A DNA stretch of 64,000 bases from Cellulomonas humilata (lineage in GTDB: Bacteria > Actinomycetota > Actinomycetes > Actinomycetales > Cellulomonadaceae). A model generated the notes under the pieces. The model ran no database searches and had not been told where the DNA came from. It was given only the letters and a program-made list of their open reading frames with translations. Position numbers and translations under genes: made by a program. Below, in pieces: positions 19,945-28,712 of the stretch; the first letter of the stretch is position 1, and every line of letters begins with the position of its first letter. The stretch covers positions 992,001 through 1,056,000 of the forward strand of contig NZ_JAUSVB010000002.1 of assembly GCF_030814415.1 (NCBI RefSeq). The letters run 5' to 3'.

Positions 19945-20967
19945 GTGGACGAGCACCGGGTGCCGACGATCTACGACGTGGCCAAGGCCTGCGGCGTCGC
20001 ACCGTCGACCGTCTCGCGGGCGTTCTCCCGTCCGGGCCGCGTCAACGCCGAGACCGCCGCCCGCATCCGCAAGGTTGCCGAGGAGATCGGCTACCGGGCG
20101 AACCCGTTGGCCCGGGCGCTGCCCACGGGGAAGACGTCCCTGCTCGCCCTCGTCGTGTCCGACGTGACCAACCCGTTCTACTTCGAGATCATCCGTGGGG
20201 CCGAGCTCGCGGCGAACGAGGCCGACTACACCTTGCTCGTGGCGGACGTGTATGAGTCGGCGGCGGTGGAGCGCAAGGCGCTCGAACGCGCGCTGCCCCT
20301 CGTCGAGGGGGTGGTGCTGGGCACGTCGCGCATGTCGGACTCGGCGATCCGGGTGATGGCGCAGCAGCGGCCGACCGTCGTGCTCAACCGCGTGCTGACC
20401 GGCATCCCGAGCGTCATCACCGACAACGCCCGCGGGACCCGCCGGGCGATGGAGCACCTCGTGGACCTCGAGCACCGCAGCATCGGGTACGTGGCCGGTC
20501 CGGAGGCCTCCTGGGCGGACGGCATGCGCTGGCGGGCGATGCGCGAGGCGGCCGAGGCGCTCGACGTGCGGGTGCAGCGGTTCGGCCCCGTGGCGCCGAC
20601 GCTCGGCGGGGGGACGGAGATCGCGGCCGTCGTCGCCGAGTCGGCCGTCACCGCGGTCGTGGCCTACAACGACCTCGTCGCGATCGGCCTGATGCGCGGC
20701 CTGGCGGCGGCGGGGGTGCGGGTGCCCCGGGACGTGAGCGTCGTCGGGTTCGACGACATCTTCGGCGCCGAGCTCTGCTCGCCCGCGCTGACCACGGTCG
20801 CGGCACCGCTGGCCGCGCTCGGCCGGTACGCCGTGCAGACCCTGCTGACCGGGATGTCGTCGCGGACGCCGCCCCAGGTGCGGCCGGCGCTCCTGCCCGC
20901 AGAGCTGGTGGTCCGGGAGTCCACGGCGCGGCGTGCACGCCGGCGGCGGTCCCGGGCCGTGTCGTAG
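19945..20967 (+). CDS. LacI-family regulator of the glucuronide genes
   Basis: The 340-residue protein has the LacI helix-turn-helix (TIYDVAKACGVAPSTVSRAF), the hinge ANPLARALPTG, and a sugar-binding core with VVSDVTNPFYFEIIRGAE, TVVLNRVLTG and VVGFDDIFGAELCSPALTT. The start is set by the leaderless promoter. The gene sits between the two halves of the hexuronate pathway and is flanked on both sides by the same operator, so it very probably represses itself, uidA-symporter-uxaC and uxuB-manD-gntK. Inducers in such systems are usually fructuronate or a free glucuronide; which one applies here is unknown. The tail is unusually Arg-rich. Confidence 0.9.
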   Translation: MDEHRVPTIYDVAKACGVAPSTVSRAFSRPGRVNAETAARIRKVAEEIGYRANPLARALPTGKTSLLALVVSDVTNPFYFEIIRGAELAANEADYTLLVADVYESAAVERKALERALPLVEGVVLGTSRMSDSAIRVMAQQRPTVVLNRVLTGIPSVITDNARGTRRAMEHLVDLEHRSIGYVAGPEASWADGMRWRAMREAAEALDVRVQRFGPVAPTLGGGTEIAAVVAESAVTAVVAYNDLVAIGLMRGLAAAGVRVPRDVSVVGFDDIFGAELCSPALTTVAAPLAALGRYAVQTLLTGMSSRTPPQVRPALLPAELVVRESTARRARRRRSRAVS

Positions 20968-20993
20968 GACAAGTCATGGCAACCGATTGCCAT
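20968..20993. promoter_or_regulatory. Glucuronide LacI operator O2, upstream of uxuB
   Basis: Directly after the LacI stop codon lies GACAAGTCATGGCAACCG, the exact reverse complement of the block at 19907-19924. It runs into ATGGCAACCGATTGCCAT (20976-20993), whose 7-bp arms are perfect. The internal TTGCCA could be the -35 box of the uxuB promoter, with a weak -10 near 21012-21018. Confidence 0.8.
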
Positions 20994-21058
20994 CGACGGT
21001 CCCTGGGGCGCTGAATGGTCGAGGACCGACGACGGTCCGACGACCTGGAGGTGGAATC

Positions 21059-22447
21059 GTGCCCGACCCGACGAGCTGGGAGCGCACCGAGGCCCCCGCG
21101 CCGGCGCGCATCGTGCACCTCGGGCTGGGTGCCTTCGCCCGTGCGCACCTGCTCTGGTACACCCAGCGGGCCAACGAGGCCGGCACCGCCGAGCGGTGGG
21201 GCGTCGCGGCGTTCACAGGCCGGTCGGCCGCTGCCGCCCAGCCGCTCGCGCGGCAGGACGGTCTTTACACGCTGCTGGTCCGCTCGCCCGAGGGCGACGC
21301 ACCCACCACGATCGACGCCCTCGTCGCCGTCCACGACGGTGCCGACGCGGACGCGTGGCGCGAGTACTTCCGCCGGCCCGAGGTCGGCGTCGTCACCCTG
21401 ACCGTCACGGAAGCCGGCTACCGGCGAACGTCGACCGGCGGGCTGGACCGCCACGACCCCGAGGTTGCGCGGGACATCGCGAACTTGCGCGCCGGCGGGG
21501 ATGCCGGCACGGCTCCGGGGCGCCTCGTCGACGGCCTGCGCGCGCGTCGCGCGGCGGGCACCGGTCCGATCGCCGTGGTCAGCTGCGACAACCTGCCCGA
21601 CAACGGCCGCGTGGCCCGCCGGGTCATCCTCGATCTGGCGTCGGCGGTCGACCCGTCGCTCACCGACTGGATCGAGCAGCACGTCTCCTTCGTGTCCACG
21701 ATGGTGGACCGGATCACGCCCGCCACCACCGAGGCCGACCGGGCGGTCGTCCGCAAGCTCACCGGGCGTGAGGACCGATCGCCGGTGGTCACCGAGCCGT
21801 TCAGCGAGTGGGTGCTCCAGGGCGACTTCCCGGCCGGCCGGCCGCGGTGGGAGGCCGCCGGTGCGCGGTTCGTCGACGACCTCGAGCCCTACGAGCGCCG
21901 CAAGCTCTGGCTGCTGAACGCCGGCCACTCCCTGCTCGCCTACGAGGGCCTGGCGCGCGGTCTGACCACGGTGGCGGACGCGTTCGCCGACCCGACGTGC
22001 CGCGCCGAGCTCGAGCAGCTGTGGTCCGAGGCCGCCGAGGTCCTGACGCTCCCCGCGCACGATGCGACCGCCGCGCTGCGGGAGCGGTTCGCGAACGCCC
22101 GCATCGAGCACCGGCTCGCGCAGATCGCACGAGACGGGTCCGTCAAGCTCCCCGTCCGCATCCTCACCGTCGCCCAGGCGCGGGCCGTCGCCGGGTTGCC
22201 TGTCGGCCCGGCCGGTGCCGGCGTCGTGGCCGCGTGGATCGACCACCTCGACGGAGCCGCCTCCGACCCCGGTGCCGCCGACCTGGTGGCACGCCTGCCG
22301 GGTCAGGGCAGCTCCGCCCGCGCCGTGCTCGCCCTCGACGCGATCGCCCCCCGCCTCGCCCGCAAGGACGTCTTCGCCCGGCACGTCGCCGAGCGGCTCG
22401 CCGTCCGCCGTCCCACCTCACCCACCCTCGCAGGAGCCCGACCATGA
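21059..22447 (+). CDS. uxuB: Fructuronate reductase / mannitol dehydrogenase family
   Basis: The 462-residue product belongs to the polyol/mannitol dehydrogenase family. A Rossmann N-terminus ([18 protein letters not shown]) is followed by [12 protein letters not shown] and the catalytic [10 protein letters not shown], where the Lys-x4-Asn-x2-His triad is intact. In this position it should reduce fructuronate to mannonate with NADH. The GTG at 21059 has GGAGG seven bases upstream; the longer open frame runs back through the operator and is not used. It overlaps manD by ATGA. Confidence 0.9.
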   Translation: MPDPTSWERTEAPAPARIVHLGLGAFARAHLLWYTQRANEAGTAERWGVAAFTGRSAAAAQPLARQDGLYTLLVRSPEGDAPTTIDALVAVHDGADADAWREYFRRPEVGVVTLTVTEAGYRRTSTGGLDRHDPEVARDIANLRAGGDAGTAPGRLVDGLRARRAAGTGPIAVVSCDNLPDNGRVARRVILDLASAVDPSLTDWIEQHVSFVSTMVDRITPATTEADRAVVRKLTGREDRSPVVTEPFSEWVLQGDFPAGRPRWEAAGARFVDDLEPYERRKLWLLNAGHSLLAYEGLARGLTTVADAFADPTCRAELEQLWSEAAEVLTLPAHDATAALRERFANARIEHRLAQIARDGSVKLPVRILTVAQARAVAGLPVGPAGAGVVAAWIDHLDGAASDPGAADLVARLPGQGSSARAVLALDAIAPRLARKDVFARHVAERLAVRRPTSPTLAGARP

Positions 22448-23670
22448 AGATCGTCACCGCCGACGTCATCGTCACCAGCCCGAACCGCAACTTCGTCACC
22501 CTCAAGATCACGACGGACGAGGGGCTGACCGGGCTCGGGGACGCGACCCTGAACGGCCGCGAGCTGGCCGTCGTCAGCTACCTGCGGGACCACGTCGCAC
22601 CGCTGCTGGTCGGCCGCGACGCGTCTCGCATCGAGGACACCTGGCAGTTCCTCTACCGCAGCGGGTACTGGCGCCGCGGTCCGGTGACCATGGCCGCGAT
22701 CGCCGCCGTCGACATGGCGCTGTGGGACATCAAGGGCAAGGCCGCGCAGATGCCGGTCTACCAGCTGCTCGGGGGAGCGAGCCGCGACGGTCTCATGGCC
22801 TACGGCCACGCGTCCGGGACGTCGCTGCCCGCGCTGTTCGACTCCATCCGCGAGCACCAGGAGCAGGGCTACCGCTCGATCCGCGTGCAGACCGGCGTAC
22901 CGGGCCTCAAGGCGATCTACGGCATCGCGGCCCAGTCGACGTCGGGGGAACGGTACGACCACGAGCCCGCGCAGCGCGGCGCCTACCCGGCCGAGGAGGA
23001 CTGGGACACCCGCGCCTACCTGCGCCACCTGCCGACCGTGTTCGAGGCCGTGCGCAACGAGTTCGGCCCCGACCTGCCCCTCCTGCACGACGGGCACCAC
23101 CGGATGACCCCGATCCAGGCGGCGAAGCTGGGCAAGTCCCTCGAGCCGTACGACCTGTTCTGGCTCGAGGACTGCACCCCGGCAGAGAACCAAGAGGCTC
23201 TGCGTCTGGTCCGCCAGCACACCACGACGCCTCTGGCGATCGGCGAGATCTTCAACACCGTCTGGGACTTCCAGGCGCTGATCAAGGAGCAGCTCATCGA
23301 CTACGTCCGGGCCGCCTCGACGCACTTCGGGGGGATCAGCCCGCTGCGCAAGGTCATGGACTACGCCGCGCAGTACCAGGTGAAGTCCGGGTTCCACGGT
23401 CCGACGGACATCTCGCCGGTCGGCCTGGCCGCGCAGATGCACGTGGGGCTGGCCATCCACAACTTCGGCATCCAGGAGTACATGCAGCACGGCGTCAAGA
23501 CCAACGCCGTGTTCCAGCAGTCCTTCACGTTCTCGGACGGCTACCTGCACCCCGGCGACCTGCCGGGTCTCGGCGTGGAGCTCGACGTGGACGAGGCCGG
23601 CAGGTACCCCTACGAGGTCGCGTACCTGCCGTACAACCGGCTGGCCGACGGCACGGTGCACGACTGGTGA
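22444..23670 (+). CDS. manD: D-mannonate dehydratase, enolase-superfamily (ManD/RspA) type
   Basis: The 408-residue protein is a ManD-type enolase-superfamily member and not a UxuA (TIM-barrel iron) dehydratase. It has the N-terminal capping domain ([20 protein letters not shown]) and the metal ligands in [19 protein letters not shown] and LAIGEIFN. The [13 protein letters not shown] and the C-terminal [13 protein letters not shown] close the active site as in the family. The reaction is mannonate to 2-keto-3-deoxygluconate plus water. Some ManD proteins act weakly or on gluconate, but coupling to uxuB (ATGA overlap) argues for mannonate. Confidence 0.9.
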   Translation: MKIVTADVIVTSPNRNFVTLKITTDEGLTGLGDATLNGRELAVVSYLRDHVAPLLVGRDASRIEDTWQFLYRSGYWRRGPVTMAAIAAVDMALWDIKGKAAQMPVYQLLGGASRDGLMAYGHASGTSLPALFDSIREHQEQGYRSIRVQTGVPGLKAIYGIAAQSTSGERYDHEPAQRGAYPAEEDWDTRAYLRHLPTVFEAVRNEFGPDLPLLHDGHHRMTPIQAAKLGKSLEPYDLFWLEDCTPAENQEALRLVRQHTTTPLAIGEIFNTVWDFQALIKEQLIDYVRAASTHFGGISPLRKVMDYAAQYQVKSGFHGPTDISPVGLAAQMHVGLAIHNFGIQEYMQHGVKTNAVFQQSFTFSDGYLHPGDLPGLGVELDVDEAGRYPYEVAYLPYNRLADGTVHDW

Positions 23671-24185
23671 CCCACGTCGTGGTCATGGGCGTCTCCGGCT
23701 GCGGCAAGTCGACCGTGGGGGAGCTGCTCGCCGACCGCCTGCGCGTCCCCTTCCTCGATGCCGACAACTTCCATCCGGAGGCGAACCTCGCGAAGATGGC
23801 CGACGGCACACCGCTCGACGACGCCGACCGGTGGCCCTGGCTTCGGCTCGTCGGGGTCGCGCTCGCCGCGCACCCGGACGGTGCGGTCGTCGCGTGCTCC
23901 GCGCTGCGCCGCACCTACCGCGACCTGCTCCGCGACGCCGTGCCGGAGGTGCGGTTCGTGCACCTGGAGGGGACGCGCGAGCAGCTGGCCGCCCGCATGC
24001 GCGCCCGCGCGCGCCACTTCATGCCCGTGTCCCTGCTCGACACCCAGCTGGCGACGCTCGAGCCGCTCGGTGGCGACGAGCCCGGGATCGTCCTCGACTG
24101 CACCCTCGACCCCGCGACGCTGGTCTCGCGCGCCGACAGGACGGTCGGCTCACCGAACCTTGTCGGCCGTCGCACCGGGGAGTAG
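23667..24185 (+). CDS. gntK: Gluconokinase (GntK-type)
   Basis: The 172-residue P-loop kinase has [17 protein letters not shown] (Walker A), the GntK substrate motif [28 protein letters not shown] stretch in residues about 30-55, [16 protein letters not shown] and [14 protein letters not shown]. Length and motifs match GntK. It starts at GTG in a GTGA overlap with manD, so it is the last gene of the hexuronate operon. The pathway needs a 2-keto-3-deoxygluconate kinase at this step, which belongs to another fold, so GntK more likely handles gluconate arriving with the same sugars. Use on keto-deoxygluconate is untested. Confidence 0.86.
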   Translation: MTHVVVMGVSGCGKSTVGELLADRLRVPFLDADNFHPEANLAKMADGTPLDDADRWPWLRLVGVALAAHPDGAVVACSALRRTYRDLLRDAVPEVRFVHLEGTREQLAARMRARARHFMPVSLLDTQLATLEPLGGDEPGIVLDCTLDPATLVSRADRTVGSPNLVGRRTGE

Positions 24186-24212
24186 ACACGAGGTGACGGG
24201 AGGGGTTCCTTC

Positions 24213-25154
24213 ATGGCTCTCACGCGAGTTGCCGCAGTGCAGGCTGCGCCCGTGCTCATGGACCAGCAGGCGTGCGTCGAGAAGGCGGTGCGCCTGATCG
24301 GACAGGCCGCCGCCGAGGGCGCGCACCTCGTGGTCTTCGCCGAGGTCTTCATCCCGGGCACACCCATCTGGATGGACTCCCGGCCCATCTGGGACGGCGA
24401 CGAGGAGTGGTTCGCCCTCCTCGTCGACCAGGCCGTGGTCGTGCCCGGCCCGGTGACCGAGGCGTTGGGCGCCGCCGCGGCCGAGGCCGGTGTCTACGTG
24501 GTGGTGAACGTCGAGGAGCGTGAGCCGCACGGCGCGACGATCTACAACACGACCCTCTACCTCGGTCCTGACGGGAGCCTGCTGGGCAAGCACCGCAAGC
24601 TCATGCCGACCGGGTCGGAACGCACGGTCTGGGGCATGGGCGACGGGTCGACGCTGCCCGTCATCGACACCCCGTTCGGCCGGCTCAGCGGGCTGACGTG
24701 CTGGGAGAACTACATGCCCCTGGCGCGCTTCTACCTCTACGCGCAGGGCGTCGACATCTGGACGGCCCCCACGCTCGCCCAAGGTGACGGCTGGATCGCG
24801 ACCCTGCGCCACATCGCCCGCGAGGGCCGCTGCTACGTCATCGGCGCGAACCCGTGCACCCACATCGACCAGATCCCGGCCGACTTCCCGCGTCGCGACG
24901 AGGTCTGGACCGTGAAGGAGGGCGACGGCGGCTGGGTGGAACCGGGCAACAGCGTGATCGTCGGACCCAACGGCGAGCTGCTCGCGGGGCCGTCCCGCCA
25001 CGAGGAGACGATCCTCACCGCCGACATCGACCTCGCCCAGGTCCGCGCGGCCCGTCGGCTGTTCGACCCGACCGGTCACTACAACCGGCCGGACATCTTC
25101 CGGCTCTCCGTCGACACCCGCCCTCGGACCGCCGTCACGCTCACGGACGACTAG
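24213..25154 (+). CDS. Nitrilase-family amidohydrolase
   Basis: The 313-residue protein has the Glu-Lys-Cys triad of the carbon-nitrogen hydrolase superfamily. The Glu is in VVFAEVFIPGTP, the Lys in GKHRKLMPTGSER, and the Cys in SGLTCWENYMP. The CWEN context and total length are those of true nitrilases or cyanide/nitrile hydratase-like enzymes, rather than of amidases or NAD synthetase domains. Family members convert nitriles to acids and ammonia and form spirals. It begins 27 bases after gntK with its own GGGAGGGG-type site, and has no evident link with glucuronate metabolism. Confidence 0.86.
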   Translation: MALTRVAAVQAAPVLMDQQACVEKAVRLIGQAAAEGAHLVVFAEVFIPGTPIWMDSRPIWDGDEEWFALLVDQAVVVPGPVTEALGAAAAEAGVYVVVNVEEREPHGATIYNTTLYLGPDGSLLGKHRKLMPTGSERTVWGMGDGSTLPVIDTPFGRLSGLTCWENYMPLARFYLYAQGVDIWTAPTLAQGDGWIATLRHIAREGRCYVIGANPCTHIDQIPADFPRRDEVWTVKEGDGGWVEPGNSVIVGPNGELLAGPSRHEETILTADIDLAQVRAARRLFDPTGHYNRPDIFRLSVDTRPRTAVTLTDD

Positions 25155-25155
25155 C

Positions 25156-25521
25156 TCACGGCCCCCAGCACAGGCAGAACGGGTGGCCGGCCGGGTCGGC
25201 GTAGACCTGGAACCCGTCGGGCGTGGTGAAGTCGGTCGCCGCCTGCAGCAGGACCGCGCCGACGGCCAGGGCGTGCTCGTGCGCCGCGTGGATGTCGTCC
25301 ACGTAGAGGTCGAGATGCACCTGCTGCGGCTCGCCGTCTGGCCAGTCGGGCCGGACGTGGTTCGGTGCCAGCTGGACGTCGATCCGTGGTTCGCCGTCGA
25401 CGACGACCGAGTGCCAGTCATCCTCGACCGACACGGTGCCACCGAGCAGCGCAGCCCAGAACGCGCTCTCGACGTCGATGTCCGCGGCGTCGAACACCAC
25501 CACCTGCCGTCTGATCCTCAT
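25156..25521 (-). CDS. Glyoxalase/bleomycin-resistance (VOC) fold protein
   Basis: The 121-residue protein shows two beta-alpha-beta-beta-beta modules typical of VOC proteins, ending in the common GFQVYADPAGHPFCLCWGP. Actinobacterial proteins of this type are usually annotated glyoxalase-like with unknown substrates; most lack enzymatic data. It overlaps the methyltransferase gene by ATGA and is cotranscribed with it. It lies convergent with the nitrilase, one base apart. Confidence 0.8.
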   Translation of the reverse strand: MRIRRQVVVFDAADIDVESAFWAALLGGTVSVEDDWHSVVVDGEPRIDVQLAPNHVRPDWPDGEPQQVHLDLYVDDIHAAHEHALAVGAVLLQAATDFTTPDGFQVYADPAGHPFCLCWGP

Positions 25522-26315
25522 CCGGCCATCGTGGCACCGTGTGGCCGGAGGAGCCCGAGCTGCAGCGTCACGTGGACCTCCTCGGTGAGGGGTGCGTAGG
25601 GACGCAGCCACCGCTCGAGCTCGGCGACGAACCTCCGACGCTCCGGAGCCGGCGGCAAGGTCATCGCCGAGAGCACGCCGCCGATGGCCGCGTCGATGCT
25701 CAGCGGTGCCGAGTAGTCGACGGTCGTCTCGATGACGTCGTAGCCCGTATCTTCCAGGGCGTCCTGGGTGAGGCGTCGCCCGTCCGCGTCCGTCTGGCAG
25801 GTGGCGCCGGGACGGCCGGTCCAGTCGACGAGGAACGCCCCGAGCTCGCGGGACCAGTCGGCGTCCTGCAACCACAGCGGGGAGCCGTTGGTGACCACGG
25901 CGACGCCGCCACCCGGGCGCAGCAGGGGCCGGGCGGTTCGGAACAGCGTGGCGCGATCCATCCAGTGGATCGCGACGGCGACCGTCAGCGCGCCGAGCGG
26001 CCGCAGCGCTCGACCGACCGTGGGCAGGTCGCGGTCCGAGCCGAGCACCCACGCGACCGTGCCGGTCCGACTCGTGGCGGCCGCCGCCGCGGCCGCGAGC
26101 ATGTCGGGCTCGGGGTCCATGCCGATCATCGTCCCGACCCGGCCGGCGAGCGCGTGCGTGAGCTGCCCCGTGCCGCACCCAAGATCGAGCACGACGTCGT
26201 CCTCGGTGAGCGCGAACGCGTCCACGATCCGCTGCACCACGGCGTCCGGGTAGCCGCGCCGGTACCGGGCGTAGTACTCGACGACCTCGCCGCTGAAGCC
26301 CGTCCCGGTGGTCAT
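25518..26315 (-). CDS. SAM-dependent class I methyltransferase
   Basis: The 265-residue protein has the SAM-binding motif I VVLDLGCGTGQLTHALAG, an acidic loop (MIGMDPEPDMLA) and the motif LTVAVAIHWMD in place of the usual motif II, followed by LLRPGGGVAVVTNG. The N-terminal FSGEVVEYYARYRRGYPDAV is common in Methyltransf_11/25 proteins of unknown substrate. GAGG precedes the ATG. The VOC protein gene downstream overlaps it by four bases. Confidence 0.84.
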   Translation of the reverse strand: MTTGTGFSGEVVEYYARYRRGYPDAVVQRIVDAFALTEDDVVLDLGCGTGQLTHALAGRVGTMIGMDPEPDMLAAAAAAATSRTGTVAWVLGSDRDLPTVGRALRPLGALTVAVAIHWMDRATLFRTARPLLRPGGGVAVVTNGSPLWLQDADWSRELGAFLVDWTGRPGATCQTDADGRRLTQDALEDTGYDVIETTVDYSAPLSIDAAIGGVLSAMTLPPAPERRRFVAELERWLRPYAPLTEEVHVTLQLGLLRPHGATMAG

Positions 26316-26504
26316 GGGTCGAGCCTCGCGCCCGACACCGCTGCGGCGCCACGGCTTCTGCCCTGGGCAGACGCCGACGATCACCCGGGTGAGCGGGTCG
26401 CCGGGTGAGCACGCCATGTCGGCCCGAGCGCACGATGGGCAGACCCGGACGAATCGTCGTCCGGCGACGGCGACCCCGCAGGGGTCAACCAAAGGAGAGA
26501 CACC

Positions 26505-26777
26505 ATGCCGCGGATGCTCAGACGCGCAGCCGTCCTGGGGGCCACCGCCCACGTCGCCTCGAGCCGTGGAGCCGCACGCGCGAATGCCCAGAACGCCGCC
26601 CAGCAGGCGGCGGAGCAGCCGCCCGCCCCGCAGTACGAGGCGCCGCCCGCTCCCGAGGCTGCCGCGCCGCCGGTCGACATCTACGCCGACCTGACCAAGC
26701 TCAAGGAGCTCCTCGACGCCGGTGTGCTGACGCAGGCGGAGTTCGACGCGCAGAAGCAGAAGCTCCTCGCCGGCTGA
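26505..26777 (+). CDS. Small SHOCT-domain protein
   Basis: This 90-residue protein begins with a short Ala/Arg-rich helix. It continues through a Pro/Ala linker and ends in a SHOCT domain (DLTKLKELLDAGVLTQAEFD followed by AQKQKLL), a short helical pair found at the ends of many bacterial proteins. AAAGGAG precedes the ATG. It is followed 36 bases later by the DUF6325-like gene, the usual pairing of these two in actinobacteria. The function is unknown; membrane-associated oligomerisation has been proposed for SHOCT proteins in general. Confidence 0.8.
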   Translation: MPRMLRRAAVLGATAHVASSRGAARANAQNAAQQAAEQPPAPQYEAPPAPEAAAPPVDIYADLTKLKELLDAGVLTQAEFDAQKQKLLAG

Positions 26778-26812
26778 CGGCACCCGAACCGACCAACGCT
26801 CAGGAGACCCGC

Positions 26813-27334
26813 ATGTCCATCGGACCCGTCCAGCTGCTCGTCGTCGCCTTCGACCGGCCGAACTTCACCGGCGAGATCCTCGACGAGCTCGCCTACCTGC
26901 GCGACAACGACCAGATCCGCCTCATCGACGTCCTCGCCGTCCAGAAGACGGAGCACGGGACGATCGAGGCGCTGCGGTGGAGCGACCTGTCGATCGAGGA
27001 GGCAGAGGATCTCGGCGCCACGGTCGGCGCGCTCCTCGGCCTCGCCGTCGCGGGGGAGGAGGGTGCCGAGGCCGGGGCGATCGCCGGCTTCGAGGCCGGG
27101 TCGGACGGCCACCTCATCGACGATGCGCAGGTCTGGGACGTCGCCGACACGATCCCCGACGGGAGTGCAGCGGCGATCGCGCTGATCGAGCACGTCTGGG
27201 CCAAGCCCCTGCGCGAGACGATCGCCCGGGCCGGCGGCGTCGTGGTGAGCGGCGAGTTCATCCACCCGCTCGACCTGCTCGACATCGGGCTGCTGACGGC
27301 CATGGAGCTCGACCTCGAGACGTCGGAGGAGTGA
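26813..27334 (+). CDS. DUF6325/DUF1269-like protein
   Basis: The 173-residue protein starts GPVQLLVVAFDRPNFTGEIL and contains the glycine-rich helix LGATVGALLGLAVAGEEGAE. It ends with an acidic tail. This resembles the actinobacterial DUF6325 group, related to DUF1269 membrane-associated proteins, where the Gly-rich segment replaces a membrane helix. No enzyme motif is visible. It follows the SHOCT gene with its own AGGAGAC site, so both are probably made together, perhaps in a stress response. Confidence 0.72.
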   Translation: MSIGPVQLLVVAFDRPNFTGEILDELAYLRDNDQIRLIDVLAVQKTEHGTIEALRWSDLSIEEAEDLGATVGALLGLAVAGEEGAEAGAIAGFEAGSDGHLIDDAQVWDVADTIPDGSAAAIALIEHVWAKPLRETIARAGGVVVSGEFIHPLDLLDIGLLTAMELDLETSEE

Positions 27335-27401
27335 CAGGGGCGTCCTCGTCCGGCTGGACCCCTCGTGCACCGTCCTGCCAGGCTGGTGCCGTGAGGGGCC
27401 G

Positions 27402-28508
27402 ATGACCGGCGCGGTCCAGGTGACCCGACCGCAGGCGCTCGCGTGGCGGCTGGGTCGGCAGCTGCTCGCACCGGTCGGCACACTGTCGGCCGAGGACGTC
27501 GTGCGTCGGCTGACCGCGATCCCCGCGCAGTCCGACGTGGAGCTCGCCGTCCGGACCCGGCAGCAGAGCTCCCGACCGGGTGAGCTGGGCGAGGCCATCC
27601 GGGACGGTCGCGTCCTGCGGACCTTCGCCTTCCGCGGAGCCGTGCACCTCGTGACTCCCGAGGAGGGCGGCGCCTACCTCGCGCTCCGGGCGGCCGGGCG
27701 GCAGTGGGAGCTGCCGAGCTGGCAGGAGTACTACGGCCTCGCGCCCCACGACTGGCCCGCCTTCCGGGAGGCCGTCCGCGCGGCCCTCGACGACCACCCG
27801 CTGACACCCGCCGAGCTCGGCGCGGCGCTCTCGGCACGTCCCCGGTACGAGCACCTCCGCGAGACCTTCGCGAACGAGCCGTGGACCCTCCTCAAGGCGC
27901 TCGCGTGGCAGGGCGACCTGACCTTCGGCCCGTCGCGGGACGGGGAGCCGACGTTCCAGGTCCTCGCCCACAACCCGCGCTGGACGGGTCTCCCGGACCT
28001 CGCTGACGCGGGTCGGCACGCGGTCGAGGCCTACGTCCGGGCATACGGCCCCACGACAGCCGACCATCTGCAGTACTGGCTCGGAGCGGGTCTGAGCGCC
28101 GGCCGCCGGCGGATCCAGGGGTGGATCAGAGAGCTGGATGACCGGCTCGTGCCTGTCGTGGTCGACGGCGCAGCATCGTTCGTGCTGGCGGAGGACGTCG
28201 ACGAGCTCCTCGGGACGGAGCCGACGAGCACCGTCCGGCTGCTGCCGGCGTACGACCAGTGGGTGCTCGGACCTGGGACGGCGGACCCCACCATCGTGCC
28301 GCCGGGGCAGCGCGCGGTCGTCAGCCGCGGGGCCAACCTCGTCGTCGCGGGCGGTGTCGTCGCCGGGACCTGGTCGGTGCACCAGGACGACCTCACGGTG
28401 ACGCGCTTCGGCGATGCCGGGCGGCCGTCGTCGGACGCGCTCGACGAGGGGATCGCTCGGCTCGGCGCGAGCCTGCCCCGGCCGCTGGGCACCGCCACCG
28501 TGACGTAG
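27402..28508 (+). CDS. Winged-helix (AlkZ/YcaQ-like, HTH_42) DNA-binding protein
   Basis: The 368-residue protein matches the HTH_42 family: RPQALAWRLGRQLLAP at the N-terminus, AIPAQSDVELAVRTR, RTFAFRGAVHLVTPEE, and the C-terminal LLPAYDQWVLGP with RGANLVVAGGVVAGTW. Relatives include YcaQ/AlkZ, DNA glycosylases that unhook interstrand crosslinks. In those the catalytic QxQ or QxD lies near the N-terminus; AQSDVE could be the equivalent. Most actinobacterial homologues are uncharacterised. It has no operon partner here. Confidence 0.78.
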   Translation: MTGAVQVTRPQALAWRLGRQLLAPVGTLSAEDVVRRLTAIPAQSDVELAVRTRQQSSRPGELGEAIRDGRVLRTFAFRGAVHLVTPEEGGAYLALRAAGRQWELPSWQEYYGLAPHDWPAFREAVRAALDDHPLTPAELGAALSARPRYEHLRETFANEPWTLLKALAWQGDLTFGPSRDGEPTFQVLAHNPRWTGLPDLADAGRHAVEAYVRAYGPTTADHLQYWLGAGLSAGRRRIQGWIRELDDRLVPVVVDGAASFVLAEDVDELLGTEPTSTVRLLPAYDQWVLGPGTADPTIVPPGQRAVVSRGANLVVAGGVVAGTWSVHQDDLTVTRFGDAGRPSSDALDEGIARLGASLPRPLGTATVT

Positions 28509-28606
28509 GCCCCCTCGCCATGCGATCGCCGGGATTCCGATTGCGCGCTCGCTCCGCCGATCTGTACCGTCAGGCTGCTCGTGACCGACCGCAGGAGGTG
28601 ACACCC

Positions 28607-28666
28607 ATGAACGCAGGATCCGCACTGGGTGCTCCACTGCAGTCCACGACCGCGCGACTGAGCTAG
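28607..28666 (+). CDS. Possible 19-residue leader peptide upstream of the patatin gene
   Basis: ATG 28607 is preceded by GGAGG at perfect spacing and opens a 20-codon frame (MNAGSALGAPLQSTTARLS) ending 46 bases before the patatin start. TTGCGC and TACCGT about 18 bases apart upstream could be its promoter. The peptide has no attenuator-type run of one amino acid. Strong translation of so short a frame suggests a leader or regulatory peptide, but a chance frame cannot be excluded. Confidence 0.35.
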   Translation: MNAGSALGAPLQSTTARLS

Positions 28667-28712
28667 TCGCCGCCGGGAGCGCCCGCCAGGCAACACGCGA
28701 GAGGCGACTCCC

